A program made the position numbers and the translations under genes. 64,000 nucleotides of DNA from Emergomyces orientalis (taxonomy: Eukaryota; Ascomycota; Eurotiomycetes; Onygenales; Ajellomycetaceae): contig MOWL01000023.1 in the NCBI GenBank assembly GCA_002110485.1, positions 868,001 through 932,000 on the forward strand, given 5' to 3'. Positions within the stretch are counted from its first letter, which is position 1; every line of letters begins with the position of its first letter. Below are positions 44,359 through 56,070 of the stretch, in pieces. A model generated the notes under the pieces. It had not been told where the DNA came from. It did not search any database and saw nothing but the letters and a program-made list of their open reading frames with translations.

Positions 44359-47300
44359 ACACAGTCATTAAGCTGAAACTTGGCCTCAATTTTGGGATGT
44401 GAGCTTAACAATTCGGCAGTCATACCGACAGGAAACAGATGCTGTTCCAGAATTTATTCTTTAATCGACATGGCATATCCACGGCAATTCGCATACCATG
44501 CATTAAAAACTACCGCCCGGGTGGTTCTTCTTGCCTCAATTCTTTGAATCTCTCTGGTACCTATGCATTAATATGATGTCGAGGCTGTCTCAAGGGTGTT
44601 AGTCGTCGTTAAATGTATGGGTATCCTGAGACACGCGAATTGACTGATCCAAATACTGAGGGAAAAAGCGATATCGGCTTCGTCCAATACCGACAAGAAA
44701 TATGCCGACGCAATGCAGAGTCCCATCAATAAACGTATGAATGCCAAGGTAAAGCAAATCGATGGAAATATCAAGTCGTCATCAACTTCAATGGCTACCC
44801 AATGTCATTTTCTTGGAGCGTTTCAATTATTGGGGTAATGGTTGGGACAATGGTCGTCGGGAAGATACCAGAGCAATTTCAACCTTGGACCCCACAAGTG
44901 CTGGCAAATGTGACGGAAAAGAAAAGTTAATTGAACTTTAAATGTTCCCATGACCACGTTTGGCCTTTGTTTTCTCCTTGCTCTCCTTGCTAAGAGATGG
45001 ACCCTCATTCTAGACTTTCTTCTCAACCAATTCAGCCCCTCTTGCTCGGGCAACAATGAGCAAATAGTACCGAACAGGAAAAGGGTTTGTTTACTTTTTC
45101 CTTTTTTTTTTTTTTGTTCTTCTTTTTCCTCGAACCTTGGGATGGAACTGTCACATCCACAAGATCTGCCTCCCAATCTGGGATCTTCATTCAACCAAGG
45201 ACAGAAGCGGGGGAAGCGTTAGTCAGTGTAAGAGCTGTCGCTACCGTCGATAACAGCGCGGCTTCTGAGTATGGCGATATCAATGTGATCATCATCAATT
45301 GACACTCAGCACTCCTGCTAGTCAATCCCCGACATTCATGAGTATTCTTACTCTTCAAGCATCACGATGTCACGCTTGCCTTTACCTTTGCAGTCAGCAC
45401 GAGTAAATGTCTAGTGGACAGGCAGGAAAGACTACTTCCCGTTTCCGCCTCCATGTTCGGCGATATGCACCCAACCGCACATGACGCACCAATTTGCTCG
45501 TGTGAGTATGTCTGTCAATGAACGGCTCGCGAAACACATCTCAAATCAGTCTGCCATTGGACGTTGTGTCCCCGTAACCCATAGAGATGATTTGCAGTTA
45601 AAAACTGTATTTCTACCCAATGGCATGGTAGCAATTAAGGCCTTTTTTTTCTTTTTCCAACCAAATCGCCAAAGGAACAGCAAGCCCAAGTTGGTAAGCA
45701 GGAAGGATGCACCTGACACAAAACAACGCAGTTGTAAGCCGCATTATGGATGTGTCTGCATCTGCATATGCAACCTCAAACCCAGTCTCGAGCACACTCT
45801 TGAACACTGTCTGTTGGTTCATTTTGCTTTTGTTCCACTTATTACAGAGGAGAGCGAGTTGCAGCGTCTGTTCCGTGGACGGAGTGCGTTCCCTTTTTTG
45901 CTGTGTCGTGCTACGAGGATATGCTGCATCATGAAATAGAAGACGTGATCTGATTCGCAGTAAATATGCTGAATGACACTGTCCCTGTAGCGTGAGGACT
46001 TCTGTTTCGACAATTCCCACACAGACTTGCTGGTAAGTTGTAACCGAAAGTTTGCCAGCGACTTCGGCATAAGTGCGACGTGTTTCCAAGGCATGTCCTA
46101 ATATGCATGATAATCTGGATATCTCTTCCCCCAGTTAATCCCCATACTCCATACTTGACGGATGCGCCTGGTTCAAATTGGCAAATGTGTGGCTCTGGGA
46201 TCCATCGGTGGCTCGACTCCGTCCGGAATTTACCACAGGAGAAAGAGGGGGGAAGGGGATGGAGATCAGGCAGATCCGCCCTAGAATCCAACTCACCGAC
46301 ATACTTCTGGAAAAACTTTTTCTGCTCTCTGATGAAAGAAATCCGATGATAGGCTGGGAATCACGGCTAAGGAGTATCAAATCGCCTGGGCCTGAATATT
46401 ATCAAACAATTACAGTTCCCGCTGATCTACCATTGGCATATTTCCCTTGCACTTGATTTTCAATCCACAGGGTCAATTTATCACCAAACAGGATTCAATC
46501 ATCCACTTCCCCATCCTCCCTCCCGCGGCAAACGGAGAGACGACCGGAAGAATGGTTAGGCATCTAGCAGGGTATCTTTTCCAGGATTTTGGCCAAGTCA
46601 AAGTCTTAGAGGACCAAACAGCGTGCTTTTACAGAAACTAAAACAATTGACGAATATACATAGTAGGCGGGAGGAAAACACTATTCCCCAGCTGGTTAAT
46701 TGTTAAGCCTAATTGTCCTGAACACACCCCGCTGTGAAGTAAAGGAGCGTTCAAATCCACAAAAAAAAAAAAAAAAACAACGCACAAGCCCTAGAACAAT
46801 TAAACTCCACGTGAGCAGTCAAGAAAGGATTCAAAAGCAATGAATGCATAGAGAGTGAATCACTTGACGCTGAAAAGAAGAGTTTAAAACTTGATTTTTC
46901 ATTCCTCCTTCAATCGTTGCACAGCTTCTAAAAACCGGTTTCTTACCCGGAAGCTGAAACAACGCCTGGGATCACCCGAAACAACCTAGAATAAAATAAA
47001 ATAAACGGAAAGCCAACTCAACGGGCTTGTCTTAGCCCTCATGGAATTCCCAGCCCCTGGTCATCCCCCCCTCTTCCCGCATTCTCTCAATCTAACTGCG
47101 TTCGATATGATCTGGAACGACGTCTAAAGTCCATACAACAAAAAACTTCCACCCAGGAGCTTGGCATATAGCATTATTCAATATAGGGCGATCAAGGGGT
47201 TACAACTGCCCAACACCCGAAACACGTTACACCCGTCATATCACTTTTGGGACACTTGGGGGAAACCTTTCCCACTTGGATGGTATTTGCTGCTATTTTT

Positions 47301-49216
47301 CCGCATACAGATATTTGATTTTGACACATGTTGCTACACGTTACGAAGTAACAATATACAGCGTTGTCGGCCCTGATTTTCATATTTGGTACGTAGCTAG
47401 TACCTAGTTGTTGACCAGGGCCCAGCGCACTTCCTCGCGCCAACATTAAAATTTACCATTATAGCAGTACGTGCAGCAAGTAGTGCGAAGAGAGAACAGC
47501 AGTGAGCCAGGTTTACAGCTTTTCCTTGTTAAATCGAGCAGTTTGGAATGGGATTAAGGCAGCAAGCTGTAAGCTATCATATCACAAAAAAGCCCACAGT
47601 GCCACTGCTTAGAGCACGTAAGTCCTAAGCCCTTGGGTAGATTCCCGCCAATCTTACACAGGGTTTTGGGTTTTCGCATCATGCGGCGAGAAAACTATTC
47701 TATATCATTTCTTAGGCAATTCTGTTTCATATTTGAGGTATCTCAATCTTCCCACAGAAAAAAATGGTTACAGGCACCATGAAAAAAAATAACGTATCAT
47801 GGATATCTAAAGGTTGATCGATTTTACTCTACTCCGCACATAGCTAAATATCCCGTTATCATTCTCCCTCCAAAGAAGCACACGCCAACCCAACCCAACC
47901 CAGTATTTTAATGTTATTTTTACCCATATTGCATCAGGATAGGCTATAATTATGATTTAAAAAAAAATGCCCCTGACATGTCAGACCACAAGGCTGATGT
48001 TCGCCGGTTTATCATTCAGCGCTTGCTTGTCAGCACGTCCTCTCACAGAGCGATCATCCCTTAAATATGGAAAACCGCAGGGGCAAAATAGGAGGCGGAA
48101 CTTTGGAAGAGCAAAAAATAGTACGAACTGCCCAGGTAATGTACATTAAATTAGCTCCAAGGGACTTTCCTTAATCCTTACCTAGACCATGAATGATTGT
48201 GTTTTGGAAGACGCACAACTCAAAATAAAATAAAAATTGAAGGGAGGATTTGCACCTGTGTGATTTATTTTGGGGGATTTGGGTGAATATCAAGTGCACG
48301 TATCGAATCAAGGATGTTTCGAGAGGTGACAAGCTCGTTTTAAGACTAGAAGAACAAAGCAAATCCGATATCTGCCCACCCGATGATTAGCTCCTCCGTC
48401 TTCCACTCCAACTCTCAATTCCAAACTCCAACTTCCCACTTCAAATGATTTCATGATGAGTTGATCTATTTCTTTCTCTTTCAGCGTCTAGAATAACACG
48501 TTTTGAAACCCATGCGCTGCTCCACGCCAACCCCCCACCCGCAATTCCATCCAAATTTCTATTTTTAAACCTCGGGCCTGTTGTCGTTCTCGCTCCCCAC
48601 TTTCTCCCTGGCCCAGCCCGCGTTTTTGTCAGTTTATTTTGAATCAAAACCCTTGGAGAACTTTCTCGTCGTCTCAGCCTCGGTTCTATCTAACTGTACT
48701 TGTACCTAACAATCATAACATTATGGATGCATACTTGTTAATTTAACCATTCACCCCAGGGAAAGAATAGTAAAGAAGAAGAAAAGAATTCTAGACCTCG
48801 GCTCATGTCTCCTGACAAAGCCCAACAAAATAAAGGTCCCCTACTAGTGGGCTGCAAGATAAAGTGTAACCCTGGAGGGGAAATACGGCAGCAGTAACAG
48901 CGGTGAACTCGGCGCATGCACTGTTCATAGGACTGGGTGTCTTGACCTGCATATCGTGTAGAGCGCTATGCATCAGTCCCTAGGTACCGAGTCAGTTTTG
49001 CATCCACTCCTAAATACCTAGCTACCTAGGTACAGTACATTTTGTGAAGAAAATGTTGCGAAACATTGGACGCGAACACGAACACGTACACGTACACGTT
49101 CATGTACAGTACATATACATGGACATAGACATGGACACGTTTCCGATCATTCCACGGAAAAGTTGCAAGTTTTTATCTCATTTCCTGTGGACCGTGGACC
49201 TTGGCTCGTGACGAAA

Positions 49217-49232
49217 TACATGTACTGTACAT
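49217..49232. repeat. 16-mer TACATGTACTGTACAT, second copy
   Basis: Identical to 30714-30729. The reverse-complement core ATGTACAGTACAT occurs about 110 bp to the left, beside a stretch of CACGTA/CACGAA-like hexamers (49077-49140). Confidence 0.7.
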
Positions 49233-49789
49233 TGTAGGGGATGAATTATGAGCGGATCACGTCCCATGGGTGGATGGAATTATTCGCGGAAATTGACGAG
49301 TCTGGCTACGGTGAAACTTGCCCATTATGTCATGGGTGGCGGGCAGGGGGGAGGTTTTGTTTGCAGACCGCATATCTGATATCTCTCGGGAAATCTTTTT
49401 ATATACATACCCCTCACTACAGAACAACCCTGAGTAGATAAATTTCATTGGATAATAAGTAAGATGATAATAAATAAGAGAAGGTCAATCAACGATGAAT
49501 TGATGAAAGGATAAATCTACTGGTCATTAATTTGATCTTTTATACGGAGTATAGATAAATAAAATAAAAAGGCTGCAGAACAGTTTACAGGTAACAATGA
49601 AGGGGCATGCCCAGGGGAATAGATATTTATGGATATTCTAAACCCGAGCCAAGTCAAGAATAGTCGGCTAGAAAACAATTATTAGTGAAAAGGGAAAGCA
49701 ATAGATAAATGGCTTAGCATATGCTTAACAGGAGTGGTGGATGGGACAAGAAAAAAACAGCCCTAACAACTCAACGAGCCTTTACTCCA

Positions 49790-49805
49790 TACTCCGTACG
49801 GAGTA
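49790..49805. repeat. Perfect 16-bp palindrome TACTCCGTACGGAGTA
   Basis: An exact palindrome in non-coding DNA. Related half-sites (ACGGAGTA) occur at about 49545 and 62695. It may be a residual transposon end or a regulatory dyad; nothing decides between them. Confidence 0.6.
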
Positions 49806-52559
49806 GTTAATAAACAGTTAACTAATTCTCAGCATTCATTCAGATCAATATTCTTTCTTTCCTTGACTGGGACATTCAGCAGCACTCTCTCTGTCTATCT
49901 CGATTCAATAATATATCTGGCTATACTCAGGAATATTATGAAGCATTCCACATTTAATCGCTGTCCCTCTTGAAACTGATTGTCAGTCTCCACACTACGT
50001 ATCTATATCTATCCATATATATATATATATGGATTTTTTCCGCTAGAACTAAGGCCAGCCAGGGGTTGGGATACTACCGTAATAATATAATCATATGTCC
50101 CTTGGTAACCTTCTAAGTTATGTATGTTCCGCTCGGCAGGCTTTCCTGCTCGTCCCACGTAACCCCTCGACAGCATGTGGGTGGGAGGCGGGGAGGGTAA
50201 ACCGATAACAATTTGGTTCTTCTTATCATCTTATCATTGAGAAGGGCGAAATCTGAAATCTGCAGCTGGCGATCTAGGAAGTCAGGAGCCAATAAAAAGT
50301 CGCTGAGTACGAACCCCGTATTATTATATTTTTTTCTTTGTATTAATCGATCTGAGACTTGGAGTAAGTAAAATATCGTTTCATGATTGAATGGATGGAT
50401 GTAAGTGTGCAGGGTACCCTGAGAGAGACACGGAATGGAGGAGAAAATTGAAACCCGAACTCTCCAATCAGGGCACAATTGAGAGAATCTTTCATTTTAG
50501 CTGCAGGTCTGGGAAATGCCGGCTACTCAGGCGACACTGAACAATACATAGGACAATGATGGTGGGATGGCCTGATGATACTCAGACATACGACCCATTA
50601 CATACAGACATAACATACATTCTGCATGATGCCATTTGAAAGAGGGCTTTGCTTGCCCTGCTTTTTTTCCCCTCAATTGGACCACTGAATGTGAGTTTTT
50701 AACTACACTTCTCTTGGCCCCCATTCGGGCCGTCTAAGCGGTTCCTCTGACACGCAAACCCCACTTCGCTGCATGTCAAGACTCAAAAGACCCAACTAGA
50801 AATGAAAATAAGATATGGTTATGCTAATGGCGCCCAAGCCAATCAGTTCAGGAGCAAGCCTAACTGCGTATCAATGCTCCTGGCGCGAGGGGAAGGGGGT
50901 AGGAGTTTTGCGCTTTTGGGCCTTAGCGTAAGCACCTGGGCAGCGATCCCGCCAGTTATCAAACAGTGCAACCCCCCTTCCCCTCGTTTCGCGCTGGCGT
51001 CATAAACCTAAATTAGCAGCAAGTTATTGTAGCCGGGGGAGGGAGAGATCAGCAAAAATCAGCGATTTTTTTTATAGCTGGATTCTCGCACTTAGGGAAT
51101 TAGTACTCTACGCAGTATGTAGTCGGTACTTGCACAGTGCATCCAAATGCCCTTCCCCTCCCGGTTCAAGGCTGTCATGGATGATCGGAGCAGCCCCCGT
51201 CCAAGACCTCTCACCCCCGCCAATAATGGATTTCTGGCTAAACATAAATGGGCAGGGTTATGCCAGGCTAAGAATGGACGACAGGCGACGCGTTGAGTGG
51301 ACGGTTGAGCTGACACATCAATGGTGATAGAAGCGGCGGAACTCGTCTCAAAACAAAAACAGGTTTAGCACTGGCGCACTGGAGCAGCAGGGGGAGGGGA
51401 ACCGGCGAACGCGCCGTCTAATCTTGCCCCCCGTCGTCCAATTAGCTGGCACTGGCAAGCATGCTAACATCCATGAACAGCCCATGGGCCCTGGATTGGA
51501 TGTGCATCAGGCCCATCAATCACCTGCCCATCTTTTTTTTGCCAGAGCGTTTGTTGTTGTTGCTGTTTAAACTCGTTGTTGGTTCAACATCCCCCCCCTT
51601 TTTTAGGTTGAGAGGACACGCAGCCAGCACCATTTCTAGTTTAGTTTTAGTTTAGGGGGAACTAAAAACGGGCTATCTTGTCGATGAATTATTCCAAGAG
51701 CCCTTGGAAGGGTCAGCTAGCTCACTGGCTGTGCACAAGGATTCCGTCTGTTTTTCTATCCTTCTTGCAGTGTTGAAGGGCGACAACCACCAGCAAACAT
51801 GCTGAATGCACTGAGTACATCAAACCTGAAGAGTAGTAATAAATAAGTAGCATAAACAATGGATCTTTCGAGGTCATGATACGAGTAGTTCGTCTGCCAG
51901 GTTGGCTATATACATAGATTATGATTATGGTGGTTTATTTGTGCTTTTCATTAATTATTGTGCAATTTTCCTGCCCCATAAATGTTTTTTGACTGTTGAA
52001 TTGTTGCACTTGCTGTTATGGCTGTTGTTGGTGGCGATATGTATTACCTTTGGGGGGGAATTTGGGGAAGTTGTAAAGAGACAGCACTGGGGGGCTTCCC
52101 GCTGTTTCCACGGCACCTGGGGCAATGTAGCCACGTCAATGGCTCCAGTTTGAATTTTATAGTTCAGAACAGGACATTGCCACAGGGGAGAGGAGATGTA
52201 CCAGCGGAGCAGAGGGCGTAGCGGTTACGGCATCGGGTTGCGTACAACCAAGTGCTATTATGTTTATGTGTTCAGATTACAGTGTGCAGTGGGAGGGGGT
52301 CAGTGCTGCGGTGGCGTCTTAGCTCCACGCGCAAATCCGCCATTCGACCACATTCTGCAGGCTTCTGCTAGGGCCAAGTTCAACACAGTCACCGCCAGTC
52401 AGCAGGCCTGGGAGTTCCAGGAGAGCCAGGATATACCTCGAGGGAACACCCACCACGCCACTGCTTGCACGTCATCGCCGCCAGGTGGCAGAGAGGCAGA
52501 AGTACCGCCCAGGTACCCACCACACCAGCAACACACCCGAACCACGCCCAGAGCACGGG

Positions 52560-54135
52560 TCCCTACACCGCCCAAACAATCCCCCATTTCATCTTTGCTG
52601 TTCTCTCTCCTTCCCCCGGATCTACAATCGTCAGTCATCATCACCATTCCTTTTCTGTCCCTCCTCCTATTCCTCTCCTTCGTCTTCTTTCCTTCACCTC
52701 CTCTTTTCCTTTCCGTCTTCACCTTCGTCTTCATCGTCATCTTCATCCATCATCTCCCCGACCTCAAACCCTCTCTCTCTCTCTCGCTCTCTTCCCCTTC
52801 CCTTCTCTTCTACCTACCTGCCTAGCTACCTAGCTACCGCCTTCTCATCCCGCCCGTCTCTCTCATATCCGCCCTCATCCTACTACGAACCACCTCAACA
52901 CAACACATCCGGAATGGGAGTGCACTAGTCCAGGGACGAAATAACTGTTATATACCGTTACAAGTTGACAGTTCTCCTTGATTGCTTTCTTGTTGCAGTG
53001 CACTGCTTTCTTCCGTCCTCGTCTCTCGCCTCCCTGTTCCAAACGACCTCCCTCCGCTAGCTTCCATCAAGAAACAACAATACACCTTTGCCTCCTGGTC
53101 TTCGTCAACCGCCTTCTTAACAGGCAGCGTCTTCTGCTTTCTGCTAAAATCAGTTGGTTGTGTATTTTGAGAGCAATCGAGGATCCCGTTCGTTGACTCA
53201 AGCAAGCGAGCCCTGCTCCATCAAGTTCTCTCCCGCTTCGTGATCGAGTCATCGAGCCGGCAGCCCTCAGATGTTATCTATTCGACAAGTACGTCGATAA
53301 CGGACCTTCGAGTCGTCAGTGACGGTTTGCTACGCAGGCCCTTTGGACATTAAACCCGCTCTGAGCCTACCTTGACGTGTAGATCTCTTTTTCTGTCTGA
53401 AGCTTTAGGCCAACTCTGCCTGTGTCGCCCTCTCGATCCGTGACTCATCGTCTTCTGTTATTGTTTTTTGAAACCAAGTGTCCTCCACTCCATACAGGGC
53501 CATTGATTCAGCAGCAATCTCCTTTCCTACGAACCTTCTAACCAGGTGTTCAAGGTCCCCTCAACTACCAATAAACCTCTCTAATTCAATTTCTATCTCA
53601 CAATCACGAACTTTTTAACGCAGCGATTTAATCTCAACTCTCCTCTACCTCTTTGACGTTTCGCCGTACCTTGTTTTATTCGACTAATCACCACCGACTG
53701 TCGACTCTCGCTCACTTGCTTTTTCTTTTTCTTTTTTCAAGGATCCAGTCCAGCCATCAAGACTTCCCGGATGCAATCATAACGGTCTCTACCCATTTCC
53801 CACTCTCTTTTCTTTTTGCGGCGATAGCGAACCACCTCCCACCGAGTCCCGGACGACAACATTTTCTTTTGTATTCATTATATTGATCTTGAGCATCTTA
53901 TTTATATGTGCCTCTGATCCGAAGTTACGGGTGTTTTCGCTCTTCTCTTTTGCCTCACCTTTGGTGCTCTGCCGGTACTTTCTCCATCTGGTGGAAGATA
54001 CCTGGTTTATTTTTATCTTAGCACATCTATCTCGACTTGTCTATATATATTTTCTATTTTTGTTTGTTTTGCTTTTTGTTTTGTTTTTTCTAAGCCCCAA
54101 TTCCTCGTCGAATCCCCTATATCTCCAGTTTTTTC
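52560..54135 (+). promoter_or_regulatory. Pyrimidine-rich probable 5' leader of the Ran1-like kinase, with short uORFs
   Basis: About 1.6 kb dominated by C and T on the plus strand, including (CT)7 at 52771-52785, leading up to the kinase ATG. Long CT-rich stretches are common at fungal transcription starts and leaders. Short upstream ORFs lie at 53271-53300 (9 codons), 53771-53782 (3 codons) and 53906-53917 (3 codons). A leader intron cannot be excluded. Confidence 0.45.
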
Positions 54136-56070
54136 ATGGACTCCCAGCTCTCAATGGAAAATATGGATTGCATGCGGGATAAATTTGTCAAGGGGGAGCT
54201 CCTCGACAATCGGTTCCGAACTGTGGCCCCGCTGAATCATGGCTCGTTTGGAATGGTGTTTCTCGCAGATGACACCTTGACCGGGGACCAGGTTGCTATC
54301 AAATGCTTGACAAAGTCTTCCTCTGGTGACTCATACCCTCTAGCCGTTGACGAACGATCCGAAGAGTTGGAATGCCATACTCGCCTAGGATATCACACAA
54401 ACATTGTTAACCTACTCCACTCTTTTGACACGGAATCCCATGTGTTCTTGGTTCTTGAATATTGCTCAATGGGAGATCTGTACGAGGCCATCAGGAACAA
54501 TCGCGGCCCTTTGGAAACCGAGCATGTCCGTTCATTGATGTTGCAGCTTGTTAGCGCTGTCGAGTATATGCATTCCAAAGGCCTTTACCATCGAGACATT
54601 AAACCTGAGAACATCTTTCTCACTCACGACGGCTCGATGAAACTTGGAGATTTCGGTTTGGCCACCCGCAGCCCTTGGTCCTATGAGGCATGCGTTGGAA
54701 GTGATCGCTATATGGCCCCCGAACAATACGAACCCACTCCAAGTGGCTACTCGACTAAACAAGCCGATATATGGTCTGTTGGAATTTGTCTTCTCAATAT
54801 CTTGTTTGCGAGGAACCCTTTCGTTACCCCAACCGAATCTGATATATTCTTCGCCGACTATACCCGTGATCGCCAGTCTCTCTTTGACATCTTCCACAAC
54901 ATGTCTCAAGACACATTCGAGATACTTTCCAATGCCATGGCACTTGACCCGGATAAACGCTCGCTATCTGGTGTTCGCGAATCTATCTTGCGTGCCGTTT
55001 GCTTTACCACTGACGATGAGGTCCTTGACGATTTCTGTACCGAAGACCGTGAGATTGTCCCTGCCAATGCGGATAGAGAACCACTTCGAACCCCCTCTAT
55101 CGCAAGCCCTCACATCAACCAGGGAGATTCCTTCCCCTGGGCCAAGGCTTTGCAGGCTTCCCCTCCTCAGCCGATTCGACAACTCTCTGCCATCCCAGAT
55201 ACGGAAAGCTACTCGGAAGATTTGTTCCCTGCGTCCGAAGCAGAAGCCATGTCCTGGTATTCCGTGCAAGCCGGGTCACCCTCAATTGGTTCCGCATTGG
55301 GTTCCACCTTTGGGACGTCGTTCAAATCTATGGCCATTCGGCCGGCTAAAAAACGCTTCGCTGCTCATTCGGACCCTGTCCCGATTAGTGGTTCCTTGCC
55401 GACCCGTGCTGGAAGACCAATTCCAGCAATGTCGATGATCTTTGGAAAGGGTAACAATGAAATGTCGAAGAGCTGGAGTGATCTATGGGATGAAGAGGAA
55501 GAGGAGTCCGAGAACGAAGCGATGAAGCAACGGAAGGAACAAAACGCCCGCAGCTGGAGCCAGGATAGCCAAATGGAGAAGACGACGCCTCGTCCGTCCG
55601 GTCTATCTGAAGTCCAAGGCTCGTCACTTGTCAATTCTCGATCATTTACCCCCGGCGACAACCAGAAGAGTGTTGCCATTCCTACTCCTCGAAAGGCCAA
55701 CAAGGATCTCGCAGAGAACCATATCCCTGTATCCAATCTCCATTCGCCCAAGCGTTCTCCTTCCAAACAATCAATCCTAGACAAATGGGCAGCTCTCGGG
55801 AACAAAAGACGCAAGTACGATCCTAAACAGGATGATTCGTCGCGCTCGATGAAGCAGAAGTACATGTCAAAAAGCTGGCGCAAGGATGCAGGCCTGGGCT
55901 CCCCTGGTGTTGAGGACCGTCACGTCGACCAACATTTCCTTGCCATTGACTGGCGTCGAGACCCATTCGAAACTATCAAGCCGAAGAAATCTTCGATTTC
56001 GGTTGGCCCTTACGATGTCATCGATGATGAATTCGACTGGATTGGTGGTTGGCATGACCTTCATCTATAA
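54136..56070 (+). CDS. Ran1/Ksp1/Sks1-like serine/threonine protein kinase
   Basis: A single exon of 644 aa. The kinase domain occupies about residues 23-310: Gly loop LNHGSFGMVF, VAIK Lys near 57, HRDIKPENIF, DFGLATR, SDRYMAPEQY, and DIWSVGICLLNILFARNPF. In the Gly loop the first Gly is replaced by Asn. The sequence resembles the Ran1/Pat1, Ksp1 and Sks1/Vhs1 group of kinases, which regulate nutrient responses, meiosis and filamentation in yeasts. The C-terminal ~330 residues are Ser-rich and low-complexity, with SMIFGKGNN, SWSDLWDEEEEE, a basic SPKRSPSKQSILDKWA stretch and an Asp/Trp-rich end (DDEFDWIGGW) that looks conserved. The start is the first ATG of the open frame; a second Met is 6 codons on. 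Confidence 0.85.
   Translation: MDSQLSMENMDCMRDKFVKGELLDNRFRTVAPLNHGSFGMVFLADDTLTGDQVAIKCLTKSSSGDSYPLAVDERSEELECHTRLGYHTNIVNLLHSFDTESHVFLVLEYCSMGDLYEAIRNNRGPLETEHVRSLMLQLVSAVEYMHSKGLYHRDIKPENIFLTHDGSMKLGDFGLATRSPWSYEACVGSDRYMAPEQYEPTPSGYSTKQADIWSVGICLLNILFARNPFVTPTESDIFFADYTRDRQSLFDIFHNMSQDTFEILSNAMALDPDKRSLSGVRESILRAVCFTTDDEVLDDFCTEDREIVPANADREPLRTPSIASPHINQGDSFPWAKALQASPPQPIRQLSAIPDTESYSEDLFPASEAEAMSWYSVQAGSPSIGSALGSTFGTSFKSMAIRPAKKRFAAHSDPVPISGSLPTRAGRPIPAMSMIFGKGNNEMSKSWSDLWDEEEEESENEAMKQRKEQNARSWSQDSQMEKTTPRPSGLSEVQGSSLVNSRSFTPGDNQKSVAIPTPRKANKDLAENHIPVSNLHSPKRSPSKQSILDKWAALGNKRRKYDPKQDDSSRSMKQKYMSKSWRKDAGLGSPGVEDRHVDQHFLAIDWRRDPFETIKPKKSSISVGPYDVIDDEFDWIGGWHDLHL

Larger units (their letters stand above)
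41937..54135. other. 12.2-kb gene desert with probable long leader of the downstream kinase
   Basis: No gene could be supported on either strand. The ORFs seen (up to 209 codons, for example 45613-46089 minus, 46178-46641 plus, 52196-52825 plus) lack recognisable domains or convincing splice partners. The stretch holds G17 at 42557, C12A9 at 43763, a nested inverted repeat at 44299-44358, palindromic and hexamer-like sequences at 48979-49232, and a TACTCCGTACGGAGTA palindrome at 49790. The right end from about 52560 is strongly pyrimidine-rich and probably transcribed as the leader of the Ran1-like kinase. Long non-coding transcripts or distal promoter elements are possible. Confidence 0.5.

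Noticed and set aside
45613..46089. 158-codon minus-strand ORF in the gene desert
   Set aside because: Overlaps other random ORFs on both strands and shows no domain or codon-like pattern.
46178..46641. Two overlapping plus-strand ORFs (92 and 64 codons) that could be joined by splicing
   Set aside because: A join is conceivable, but no conserved motif supports it.
52210..52290. tRNA-like start (A-box-like GTAGCGGTTACGGC)
   Set aside because: No B-box, no acceptor pairing and no closed cloverleaf.
52196..52825. 209-codon plus-strand ORF before the kinase
   Set aside because: Its C-terminal half is a Leu/Phe/Ser-rich translation of a CT-rich leader; no domain.
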